Origin: Lacinutrix mariniflava
GTDB lineage: Bacteria > Bacteroidota > Bacteroidia > Flavobacteriales > Flavobacteriaceae
Direction of reading: 5' to 3'
Length of the DNA: 64,000 nt
Assembly: GCF_001418015.1 (NCBI RefSeq)
Contig: NZ_LIQG01000027.1
Coordinates: 1-64,000 of the forward strand
Position numbers and translations under genes: made by a program
The notes under the pieces: model-generated
Seen by the model: only the letters and a program-made list of their open reading frames with translations
What the model was told of the DNA's origin: nothing
The model's database searches: none
Part shown: piece by piece, positions 26,362 to 34,211 of the stretch
Layout: each line of letters starts with the position of its first letter
Position numbering within the stretch: position 1 is the stretch's first letter

Positions 26362-27324
26362 ATGAAATTAAAAGCATTACTAATCTGTATTACGTTATTC
26401 TCGGCTTCACTTTTGTCTGCACAAGACGATTTTCAAGGAGTAGCAACTTACATGTCTAAAACAACAATGGATATGGACGGTTTTGGAGGAAAGGATATGA
26501 GTCCGGAAAGAAAAAAGGCTATAGCAGAGAGAATGAAAGGTATGTTAGAAAAGACCTATATTTTAACATTTAATAGATCGGAATCTACTTATAAAGAAGA
26601 TGAGGCTTTGGAGGCTCCAGGTGCTGGAGGAGGTTTTAGAGGTATGATGAGTAGTTTTACTGCTGGTGCGCAATACAAGAATATTAAAGAAGGGCAGTTA
26701 ATTCAAGATCAAGAGTTTTTTGGAAAGCAGTTTCTTATTAAAGATGATTTAGAAAAATTAGAGTGGAAAATGACAGGTGAAACCAAGCAAATTGGTAAAT
26801 ACATGGCTATGAAAGCTGTTGCAACAAAAAAGGTTGATGAAATGGACTTTTCTAAAATGAGAAGAAGAGGAAGAGATGATGATAAGAAGAAAGAAGAAGC
26901 AAAGACTAAAGGTGATAGAACGGTTAGTGCTTTTGGAAAGGGAGAAGGTAAAGAGGGAGAGAAAGTAAACGATTCTTCTACATTAGCATCGACTGAAGAA
27001 AAGACTACAGTTATATCAGATGAAATAGAGGTTCCAAAAGAAGAAGAGGTTGTTGCTTGGTATACAATGCAAATACCTGTAAATAGTGGTCCTGGAGATT
27101 TTTGGGGATTACCAGGTTTAATTTTAGAAATCAATTCGGGTCGAACTACTATTCTATGTTCTAAAATAGTAATGAATCCTTCGGAAAAGCAAGAGATTAA
27201 AAAACCTTCAAAAGGGAAAGAGGTTACGAAAGCTGAATATAACGACATCGTTAAAAAGAAAATGGAAGAAATGAGAGAAATGTACGGAGGAAGAAATCGC
27301 GGTGGTCGTGGAGGAGGACGTTAA
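26362..27324 (+). CDS. GLPGLI family protein
   Basis: About 320 residues from the ATG at 26362. A signal peptide ends at SASLLSAQ. The family hallmark is exact: GDFWGLPGLILEINSG near residue 250, preceded by AWYTMQIPVNSGP. The central part is strongly charged and low in complexity (KKKEEAKTKGDRTVSAFGKG), and the C-terminus is Gly/Arg rich (GGRNRGGRGGGR). GLPGLI proteins are Bacteroidota envelope proteins of unknown function, normally encoded beside an outer-membrane beta-barrel receptor, as here. An upstream in-frame start at 26320 would precede the signal peptide with 14 unlikely residues, so it is rejected. Confidence 0.88.
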   Translation: MKLKALLICITLFSASLLSAQDDFQGVATYMSKTTMDMDGFGGKDMSPERKKAIAERMKGMLEKTYILTFNRSESTYKEDEALEAPGAGGGFRGMMSSFTAGAQYKNIKEGQLIQDQEFFGKQFLIKDDLEKLEWKMTGETKQIGKYMAMKAVATKKVDEMDFSKMRRRGRDDDKKKEEAKTKGDRTVSAFGKGEGKEGEKVNDSSTLASTEEKTTVISDEIEVPKEEEVVAWYTMQIPVNSGPGDFWGLPGLILEINSGRTTILCSKIVMNPSEKQEIKKPSKGKEVTKAEYNDIVKKKMEEMREMYGGRNRGGRGGGR

Positions 27325-27441
27325 TCTCGAATTTTAGAATAAGCCAATACAATTACAAAAGCGAACATAGAATTGTTTTTACTAAAAATATAGTAAAAAC
27401 AAATAGAGGTTGTTTGTTAAAAAAAAACCATACAAAAATAG

Positions 27442-30153
27442 ATGAAACACTTTTTTACACTGTTACTTTTAATAGTAACAAGCACAGCTTTTGCACAAGT
27501 TAAATTTGAAGGTATAGTAAAAGATACCGAAGGAGAGCTTTTGGAGTTTGCAAATGTTATAGCTATAAACAAAGAATCTAAAGTATTAGAGTCTTATGCA
27601 GTAACAAATGATGCTGGACGCTATAAACTTAATTTAGGTAAAAATACGACGTACAAAATACAAGTTAGCTATATTGGTTTTACCACATTTGAACAAGAAA
27701 TAACAACAAAAGAGGAGTCTTTAAATAAAGATTTTAGTTTGGTTATGGATAATAGTCTTGAAGAAGTAGAGTTGGTTTATGAAATGCCAGTTACTATTAA
27801 AGGAGATACTATTGTTTATAATGCAGATTCCTTTAAAAACGGAACAGAGCGAAAACTTGAAGATGTCTTGAAAAAGCTTCCAGGTGTAGAGATTAATGCA
27901 GATGGGCAAATAGAGGTAGAAGGTAAGGTTGTGAATAAATTAATGGTTGAAGGAAAGGATTTTTTCGATGGAGATTCGAAATTGGCAACTAAAAACATTC
28001 CTGCAGATGCGATAGATAAAGTGCAAGTTTTAAAGAACTTCTCTAACGTTGGACAGTTAAGTGGTGTGCAAAACAACCAAGATAATGTCGCTATTAATAT
28101 TAAGCTTAAAGATGGTAAAAAGAATTTTTGGTTTGGTACAGTAACAGCAGGAAGTGGAAACTCTGACACTGAGGGACTATACCTAGCACAGCCTAAGTTA
28201 TTTTATTATAGTCCTAATAAGAGTATCAATTTTATTGGAGATTTAAATAATATTGGAGAATTAGCATTCTCGCGCAGGGATTTTAGAAATTTTAGTGGAG
28301 GTTTTAGTGCTCCAAGTCAACAAAGTGGAACAAATATAAATATTGGAGATGGTGGATTAAACTTTTCTAATCTTCAAAATGATAAAGCTAAAGATATAAA
28401 TACAAAATTTGGAGCAGTAAACTTTAATGTCTCTCCAAATGAGGCTTTAGATATTGGTGGTTTTGCTATTTTTACGAGTAGTAGAATAGAACTTCAAGAA
28501 AACCAAAGTGTAGAGTATACAGATGAAGCTTTAGGTATACCGGATGAAACAACAGCAAGTAATACAAGACAAAGTAGTGATGCTGGTTTATTAAAGTTTA
28601 AAGCTAAGTACAAGCCAAATGGAAACAATCAATTAGATTATGATGTGTTGGCTAAAGTAACAAAGGAAGAACAACGCCAAAGTTTCTTTTCTTCTGTTGT
28701 TGGAGATATTGGTCAGGTTGAAAACTCTAAACCGTTTAGTTTAAATCAAAGTTTAAAGTATTATTACACCTTAGATGAGAATAATATTTTTGCTTTTGCA
28801 GGCTTACATGAAATTTCAGACGAAGATCCTTTTTATAATGCTATTTTAGAAGATAAAATAAATTATGGTAACACAGCAGCAGCGTTAGGTTTAGACGAAG
28901 CGCAATCGAATTATAGCATTGGGCAAGATAAAAGAGTAAAGTCTAATCAATTAGATGCAAAGTTAGATTACTGGAATGTGTTAACACCTAAAAGTAATAT
29001 CAATTTAACTTTAGGAACCATTTTAAGTAAGCAAAATTTTAACACCGATATTTTTCAGTTTTTAGATAATGGTTCTCAATTTGATACAACAGCAACTATT
29101 AATGATGGTTTAGATGCTAACGACACAGAGTATAATTTTAGTGATGTTTATGTAGGTGCTCATTACCGTTTTAAAACGGGAATATTTACTTTTACGCCAG
29201 GTGTTTCAGCACATGCTTATAGTTCTAATAATTCTCAGTATGGTACAGAGGTTAAAGACAATTTCTTTAGACTGTTGCCAGATTTCAACATGGTTATTCA
29301 GCTTAAAAAGAGTGAGAGTGTCCAATTGAATTATCGCATGCAAACTACTTTTACAGACGTTACTAACTTAGCACGTGGTTTAGTATTAAATAATTATAAC
29401 TCTCTATACTCTGGAAATCCAGAATTAGAAAGTGCAACAGCTCATAATTTAAGTTTAAACTATTTTAGTTTTAATATGTTTAATTATACAAATGTCTTCG
29501 GAAGACTATCGTACACAAAAAATATAGATGGTATTAGAGGAGCTTCTTCTTTTCAGCCAGGAAGTGTAGTTAATGTTGGGTCGTCTATAAATTCAGATTT
29601 TGCTGACGAAAGCGTTACTGCCTTCGGAAGATTTCAGCGTTCGTTTGGGAAATTAAAAGCTTCTGTTAGAGGTAACTTTAATTATTCTAAATACAATCAA
29701 TTAATTAATGATAACGTCTCTACTAACGAGAGTTATTCTCAAACTTATAGTGCTGGTTTAAGCTCTAACTTTAGAGATGCTCCAAATTTTGATTTTAGTT
29801 ACGGTTATACAATTAATGATAACGATCAAGGAGCAACGAGATCTAGCTTCTTTACACACTCTCCATCCGTAAGTTTCGATGCTTTAATGCTTAAGAGTTT
29901 TACTTTTAAAACAGATTATACGTATAACGATTTTAGAAATGAAGAAACCTCACTTAATACTTACGAATTTTGGAATGCTTCTTTAGCATATAGAAAAGAT
30001 GAAGATAGTAAGTTTGAATACGAAGTAAAAGCAACTAACTTGTTGGATACCAAATCTCAAAATAATACCAATGCAGGAGCTTTTTCTGTAAGTGCAACAG
30101 AATACTTTATACAACCAAGATTTTTAACTTTTAGAATTATCTATAGTTTGTAA
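27442..30153 (+). CDS. TonB-receptor-like outer-membrane beta-barrel protein
   Basis: A 903-residue outer-membrane protein. After the signal peptide (STAFAQ), residues ~20-105 are a CarboxypepD_reg-like domain (VKFEGIVKDTEGELLEFANVIAINKE...GRYKLNLG). A plug-like region follows (VYNADSFKNGTERKLEDVLKKLPGVEINADGQIEVEGKVVNKLMVEGKDFF), and from ~230 to the end alternating strands form a barrel of the OMP_b-brl_3 type, ending with FRIIYSL. No typical TonB box is seen. It follows the GLPGLI gene by 117 bases; such pairs are thought to act together, but the ligand is unknown. A terminator lies just downstream. Confidence 0.85.
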   Translation: MKHFFTLLLLIVTSTAFAQVKFEGIVKDTEGELLEFANVIAINKESKVLESYAVTNDAGRYKLNLGKNTTYKIQVSYIGFTTFEQEITTKEESLNKDFSLVMDNSLEEVELVYEMPVTIKGDTIVYNADSFKNGTERKLEDVLKKLPGVEINADGQIEVEGKVVNKLMVEGKDFFDGDSKLATKNIPADAIDKVQVLKNFSNVGQLSGVQNNQDNVAINIKLKDGKKNFWFGTVTAGSGNSDTEGLYLAQPKLFYYSPNKSINFIGDLNNIGELAFSRRDFRNFSGGFSAPSQQSGTNINIGDGGLNFSNLQNDKAKDINTKFGAVNFNVSPNEALDIGGFAIFTSSRIELQENQSVEYTDEALGIPDETTASNTRQSSDAGLLKFKAKYKPNGNNQLDYDVLAKVTKEEQRQSFFSSVVGDIGQVENSKPFSLNQSLKYYYTLDENNIFAFAGLHEISDEDPFYNAILEDKINYGNTAAALGLDEAQSNYSIGQDKRVKSNQLDAKLDYWNVLTPKSNINLTLGTILSKQNFNTDIFQFLDNGSQFDTTATINDGLDANDTEYNFSDVYVGAHYRFKTGIFTFTPGVSAHAYSSNNSQYGTEVKDNFFRLLPDFNMVIQLKKSESVQLNYRMQTTFTDVTNLARGLVLNNYNSLYSGNPELESATAHNLSLNYFSFNMFNYTNVFGRLSYTKNIDGIRGASSFQPGSVVNVGSSINSDFADESVTAFGRFQRSFGKLKASVRGNFNYSKYNQLINDNVSTNESYSQTYSAGLSSNFRDAPNFDFSYGYTINDNDQGATRSSFFTHSPSVSFDALMLKSFTFKTDYTYNDFRNEETSLNTYEFWNASLAYRKDEDSKFEYEVKATNLLDTKSQNNTNAGAFSVSATEYFIQPRFLTFRIIYSL

Positions 30154-30172
30154 AGCGTTAATAGGTTAAAAT

Positions 30173-30203
30173 AAAGCGAGTTAGTTTTTAACTCGCTTTT
30201 TTT
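30173..30203 (+). terminator. Intrinsic terminator after the barrel protein gene
   Basis: AAAGCGAGTTA (30173-30183) pairs with TAACTCGCTTT (30189-30199) around GTTTT, followed by T residues. Confidence 0.9.
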
Positions 30204-30213
30204 GATAAAAAAG

Positions 30214-30245
30214 TTTGTAGGCTTGTAAAAACTATAATATATTTG
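30214..30245 (+). promoter_or_regulatory. Bacteroidota-type promoter of tRNA-Tyr
   Basis: TTTG at 30214-30217, a 20-bp spacer, and a perfect TATATTTG at 30238-30245. The -7 box ends 12 bases before the tRNA, the same geometry as at tRNA-Gly. Confidence 0.8.
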
Positions 30246-30257
30246 CCATCAGTTTTG

Positions 30258-30339
<82 letters not shown>

Positions 30340-30349
30340 CACAAATTAG

Positions 30350-30380
30350 AAAAGTCTGTACATATGTACAGACTTTTTTT
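30350..30380 (+). terminator. Terminator of tRNA-Tyr
   Basis: A perfect palindrome AAAAGTCTGTACAT / ATGTACAGACTTTT at 30350-30377, followed by more T. Confidence 0.9.
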
Positions 30381-30456
30381 GTTATATAAACAAGTGAAGT
30401 TTATTATAACCAACAATGTGTTGCTGGGTTGATAGATGTCGCTTTAAGCGGAAAAT

Positions 30457-30486
30457 AAAAAAGCTCTCGTTTGAGAAGGCTTTTTT
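30457..30486 (-). terminator. Terminator of metK
   Basis: AAAAAAGC plus TCTC pairs with GAGA plus GCTTTTTT around GTTT, with one bulge. Flanked by A and T runs, so it could work on both strands; on the minus strand it follows metK by about 20 bases. Confidence 0.75.
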
Positions 30487-30505
30487 GTTTTTATGTAGCT
30501 GAAGT

Positions 30506-31762
30506 TTAAATACCAAACTCTGCTTTCACCTTATCAATGTAATCTAGTTTTTCCCAAGTAAACAACTCAACATCTAAAGTAATGTCATCTCCATTTGGTC
30601 TAGAAAATGTTTTAGTAACTGTTTCGTTTATTCTTCCCATGTGTCCATAAGCAGCAGTTTCGCTGTATATTGGATTACGTAGTTTTAAACGAGATTCTAT
30701 TGCAGATGGTCTCATGTCAAACACTTTCGAAATTTTATTTGCAATTTCTCCGTCTGTCATATTAAATGGACAAGTACCATAAGTGTCAACAAATATTCCC
30801 ATAGGCTCCACAACACCAATAGCGTAAGAAACTTGAACTAAAATTTCTTCAGCAACACCTGCAGCAACTAAGTTTTTTGCAATGTGTCTTGTTGCGTAAG
30901 CAGCACTTCTGTCTACTTTACTAGGGTCTTTTCCTGAAAAAGCACCTCCACCATGAGCACCTTTTCCACCATAGGTGTCTACAATAATTTTACGTCCAGT
31001 TAATCCTGTGTCACCATGTGGTCCACCAATTACAAACTTTCCTGTTGGGTTAATGTGATATTTAATATCATCATTAAACAACGCTTGGATAGCTTCCGGT
31101 AATTTCGCTACTACTCTTGGTATTAATATCTCAACAATATCTTTTCTAATTTTAGCTAGCATAACATCGTCATTGCTATCAAAATCATCATGTTGTGTAG
31201 AAACAACTATAGCTTCTATACGTTGCGGTGTATTATCATCGCTATATTCTATAGTTACTTGACTTTTAGAATCTGGTCTTATGTAAGTAATGTCTTTATT
31301 CTCACGACGTAATTCTGCTAATTCAATTAATATTTTATGAGATAAATCTAACGCCAAAGGCATATAGTTTTCTGTTTCGCTAGTTGCGTAACCAAACATC
31401 ATTCCTTGATCTCCTGCACCTTGTTCTTCTTTTGTGTCTCTATCAACACCACGATTAATATCGTCACTCTGTTCATGGATAGCACTAAAAACACCACAAG
31501 AATTACCATCAAACATATATTCGCTCTTAGTATAGCCAATTTTGTTTATAGTATCTCTTGCAATTTGTTGTACGTCTAAATACGTGTTAGATTTTACTTC
31601 TCCTGCAAGAACTACTTGTCCTGTAGTAACAAGGGTTTCGCAAGCAACTTTAGATTCACTATCGAATGCTAAAAAATTGTCGATTAATGCATCACTAATT
31701 TGATCTGCAACTTTATCTGGATGTCCTTCAGATACACTTTCTGATGTAAATAAATACGCCAT
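30506..31762 (-). CDS. metK: S-adenosylmethionine synthetase
   Basis: Cytoplasmic enzyme that makes S-adenosylmethionine from methionine and ATP, tetrameric with Mg2+ and K+. The 418-residue sequence shows the ATP/Met site [21 protein letters not shown] at the N-terminus, [12 protein letters not shown], the P-loop-like [18 protein letters not shown] and [15 protein letters not shown]. All three repeats of the fold are present. The gene diverges from the methionine operon and has a long leader (about 110 bases from the start to the aptamer's 5' end) containing a SAM-II-like riboswitch, so its product most likely represses its own synthesis. Confidence 0.97.
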   Translation of the reverse strand: MAYLFTSESVSEGHPDKVADQISDALIDNFLAFDSESKVACETLVTTGQVVLAGEVKSNTYLDVQQIARDTINKIGYTKSEYMFDGNSCGVFSAIHEQSDDINRGVDRDTKEEQGAGDQGMMFGYATSETENYMPLALDLSHKILIELAELRRENKDITYIRPDSKSQVTIEYSDDNTPQRIEAIVVSTQHDDFDSNDDVMLAKIRKDIVEILIPRVVAKLPEAIQALFNDDIKYHINPTGKFVIGGPHGDTGLTGRKIIVDTYGGKGAHGGGAFSGKDPSKVDRSAAYATRHIAKNLVAAGVAEEILVQVSYAIGVVEPMGIFVDTYGTCPFNMTDGEIANKISKVFDMRPSAIESRLKLRNPIYSETAAYGHMGRINETVTKTFSRPNGDDITLDVELFTWEKLDYIDKVKAEFGI

Positions 31763-31789
31763 AACTTTTTTTTAAATTTTATATATACA

Positions 31790-31864
31790 GGATTTGACGA
31801 AAGCGTCGAAGGAAGTTTACACTGCCTTTAGCATTTTTTAATGAGGTTGCAATCAGTCAAATCC
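31790..31864 (-). promoter_or_regulatory. Expression-platform inverted repeat in the metK leader
   Basis: GGATTTGAC at 31790-31798 is the exact complement-in-reverse of GTCAAATCC at 31856-31864. On the metK RNA the first arm is loop 1 of the SAM-II-like aptamer and the second lies 28 bases before the ATG. The second arm partly overlaps a small GACG-CTTT-CGTC hairpin. Aptamer folding and the long-range pairing are mutually exclusive, as expected of a switch; direction of control is inferred. Confidence 0.6.
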
Positions 31865-31872
31865 GTCCTCGT
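31820..31872 (-). promoter_or_regulatory. SAM-II-like riboswitch aptamer in the metK leader
   Basis: Read on the metK strand, the order of conserved elements matches SAM-II: stem P1 5' arm GAGG (31870-31867), loop with GGATTTGAC and ATTGCA, P1 3' arm CCTC (31846-31843), an A-rich linker, then GCTAAAGG. A pseudoknot closes as ACTG (31857-31854) with CAGT (31824-31821), at the place where SAM-II pairs. This is pattern recognition by eye; a covariance search against the SAM-II model would confirm or refute it. Confidence 0.75.
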
Positions 31873-32137
31873 AATTAATTTCGACAAAAGTATAAAAAAT
31901 TATATGGATAGAAATTCCTTTTTACAATTTTATGAAAACTTTATCTTTAAGGATTAAATCTTTAAGTCAGAAAACGTGATAATTAAAAGACAATATTTTT
32001 TATTAAAATAATTTTAGTTTTATAAAATAGTAATAGACTGTTTTTGGTGAAATATATTTTGTTTAATATTGACTCTAAAGATTTATTTTCTGTTTTAATT
32101 ATTTTAAATTAATTATTCGGAAAAATATTCTTTTTAG

Positions 32138-32170
32138 TTTGGTTAATTAGATTTTTTTTCACAATATTTG
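32138..32170 (+). promoter_or_regulatory. Candidate promoter of the methionine operon
   Basis: TTTG at 32138-32141, a 21-bp spacer, and AATATTTG at 32163-32170 (one mismatch to TAnnTTTG). It lies 31 bases upstream of the SAM-I aptamer. Confidence 0.45.
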
Positions 32171-32200
32171 TGCTCACAAAGTTCAAACACTTACTGAAAT

Positions 32201-32318
32201 GTTATCAAGAAAGGTGGAGAGATAGACTCGCTGAAACCTTAGCAACCCTTAGACTTACTAAGAAGGTGCTAAATTCTACTTAATTTTCGATTCATTAATC
32301 GAACATTGGATAGATAAC
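32201..32318 (+). promoter_or_regulatory. SAM-I (S-box) riboswitch upstream of the methionine operon
   Basis: The aptamer closes with P1 GTTATC (32201-32206) and GATAAC (32313-32318). Inside, the S-box consensus blocks appear in order: AAGAAAGGTGGAGAGA, then CTGAAACCTTAGCAACC and AAGGTGCTAAATTCT. A short AT-rich hairpin (CTAATT/GATTAG, about 32324-32345) followed by TTTCTTTTT may be a weak terminator or part of the switch. SAM binding is expected to reduce expression of the downstream methionine genes. Confidence 0.92.
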
Positions 32319-32437
32319 TAAAATCTAATTACTCATCTGTGATTAGTATTTCTTTTTAACATTTTTCTAATATGTACGCTTCAAATGAAGCTTATTTGAC
32401 TTTTGAATTAATTTATTTAACTCGAAAACTTAGAAAA

Positions 32438-33730
32438 ATGAGTACACAAAAATTTGCAACACAAGCATTACACGCAGGACACGACACAAGTAAAACAGGA
32501 GGAACAAGAGCGGTTCCTATTTATCAAACATCATCTTATGTTTTTGACGATTCAGATGACGCCGCAGGACGATTTAATCTTTCTGTGCCAGGTTTTATTT
32601 ACACCCGATTAAACAACCCAACAAACGATATTTTAGAGCAACGTATCGCAGCACTCGAAGGTGGTATTGCGGCAGTCGCAACAGCATCTGGTACAGCAGC
32701 AATTTCTACAACATTGTTAACGTTGTTAAAAGCAGGCGATCATATTGTAGCATCAAGTAGTTTATACGGTGGAACATACAATTTGTTAAGTGTTACATTG
32801 CCAAGACATGGTATTACGACAACTTTTGTAGATCCTTCAGATCCAGAAAATTTTAGCAAAGCAGCGCAAGAAAATACAAGAGCTATTTTTGTAGAGTCTC
32901 TAGGAAATCCAAAATTAGATGTGTTAGACTTAGAGGCTATTTCTAAAGAAGCCAAAGCAATTAAAGTACCTTTAATTGTAGATAATACAGTGGCAACGCC
33001 TTATTTATTAAACCCAATTGCGCATGGCGCAAACATTGTAATCCATTCTTTAACTAAATATATTAATGGTAATGGAACATCGCTTGGTGGTATCATTATA
33101 GATGGAGGAACATTTGATTGGACTAACGGAAAATTCCCTGAATTTACAGAGCCGTCTGCTGGTTACCATGGTTTAGTGTATAGCGAAGCTATTGGTGCGG
33201 CTGCATTTATTGCTAAAGTTAGAATCGAAGGTTTAAGAGATTACGGTGGCGCATTAAGTCCGTTTAACGCTTTTCAAATCATTCAAGGATTAGAAACATT
33301 AGAATTAAGAATTTTAAAGCACTCTCAAAATGCATTAGCGCTAGCAAAATGGTTGCAAGAGCAACCAGAAGTAACTTGGGTAAATTATCCAGGATTACAG
33401 ACTAGTAAATATAATAGTTTAGCTAAAAAATATTTACCAAAAGGACAAAGTGGTGTGGTTACTTTTGGGGTTGATGGTGGTTTTGAATCGGCTAAAAAAA
33501 TAGCAGACACCACAAAATTATTCTCGCTATTGGCCAATATTGGTGATACAAAATCATTAATCATTCATCCTGCAAGTACTACGCATCAACAATTAAGTGA
33601 TGAAGCACAACAATTAACAGGAGTGACTAAGGATTTAATTAGACTATCCGTAGGAATCGAAAATATAGAAGATTTAAAAGCCGATTTAAAAGAAGCTTTC
33701 GCAGTCGTTAAAAAAACAGTTTTAGCTTAA
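32438..33730 (+). CDS. metY: O-acetylhomoserine sulfhydrylase
   Basis: A 430-residue PLP enzyme of the Cys/Met metabolism family that combines O-acetylhomoserine with sulfide to give homocysteine. It has the longer length and N-terminal KFATQALHAGHDTSKTGGTRAVPIYQTSSYVF block characteristic of the sulfhydrylase branch, YTRLNNPTNDILEQR, and the PLP lysine at residue 207 (HSLTKYINGNGTSLGG). The frame is open upstream to 32372, but those residues (MYASNEAYL...) are leader sequence; ATG 32438 fits the family. First gene behind the SAM-I riboswitch; its substrate is made by the fusion protein two genes downstream. Confidence 0.93.
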   Translation: MSTQKFATQALHAGHDTSKTGGTRAVPIYQTSSYVFDDSDDAAGRFNLSVPGFIYTRLNNPTNDILEQRIAALEGGIAAVATASGTAAISTTLLTLLKAGDHIVASSSLYGGTYNLLSVTLPRHGITTTFVDPSDPENFSKAAQENTRAIFVESLGNPKLDVLDLEAISKEAKAIKVPLIVDNTVATPYLLNPIAHGANIVIHSLTKYINGNGTSLGGIIIDGGTFDWTNGKFPEFTEPSAGYHGLVYSEAIGAAAFIAKVRIEGLRDYGGALSPFNAFQIIQGLETLELRILKHSQNALALAKWLQEQPEVTWVNYPGLQTSKYNSLAKKYLPKGQSGVVTFGVDGGFESAKKIADTTKLFSLLANIGDTKSLIIHPASTTHQQLSDEAQQLTGVTKDLIRLSVGIENIEDLKADLKEAFAVVKKTVLA

Positions 33731-33758
33731 GACGTTACTTAATTAAAATTCAGAAAAG

Positions 33759-34211
33759 ATGAGTGATTTAAAATTTTCAGTAGCAGGAGTAAGTACATCT
33801 GCGACACAATTTGTTGGAAAAGCAAGGCAGTTTAAATTAGTAATAGATGAACCCGAAGCTTTAAATGGTGCAGACGAAGGTGCTAATCCAGTAGAATATA
33901 TTCTTGCAGGATTTGCAGGCTGTGTTAACGTTGTTGGTCATTTAGTAGCTAAAGAACTTGGTTTTAAAATTGATAAATTAAACATAGAAGTATCAGGAGA
34001 TATTAACCCAGGTAAGTTTCTAGGGACATCAAATAATGAGCGCGCAGGTTTTAAAAATATAGAATTAAAACTAGTGCCAGAAACTACTGCCAGCATTGAA
34101 ACATTAGTTAAATGGTTAGAAATTGTTGAAGCACGATGTCCAGTTAGAGATAATTTATCTAATAATACACCAGTAAAAATCTCAGTGCAAAAAGAATACA
34201 ACCTTAATTAA
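33759..34211 (+). CDS. OsmC family protein
   Basis: A 150-residue OsmC/Ohr-fold protein. EYILAGFAGCVNVVGHLVAKELG carries the first conserved cysteine in the typical NPxExLLAxxxxCxxxx context (NPVEYILAGFAGC), and the second redox Cys is in VEARCPVRDNLSNNTP. Family members reduce organic hydroperoxides with these two cysteines, though this thiol-type subgroup is often found in sulfur-metabolism operons. Its stop overlaps the start of the fusion gene by one base (TAATG), implying translational coupling inside the methionine operon. A role in handling reactive sulfur or peroxides is inferred from context. Confidence 0.88.
   Translation: MSDLKFSVAGVSTSATQFVGKARQFKLVIDEPEALNGADEGANPVEYILAGFAGCVNVVGHLVAKELGFKIDKLNIEVSGDINPGKFLGTSNNERAGFKNIELKLVPETTASIETLVKWLEIVEARCPVRDNLSNNTPVKISVQKEYNLN

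Noticed and set aside
32372-32437. N-terminal extension of MetY upstream of 32438
   Set aside because: The 22 extra residues lack family similarity and come from the mRNA leader that follows the SAM-I aptamer.
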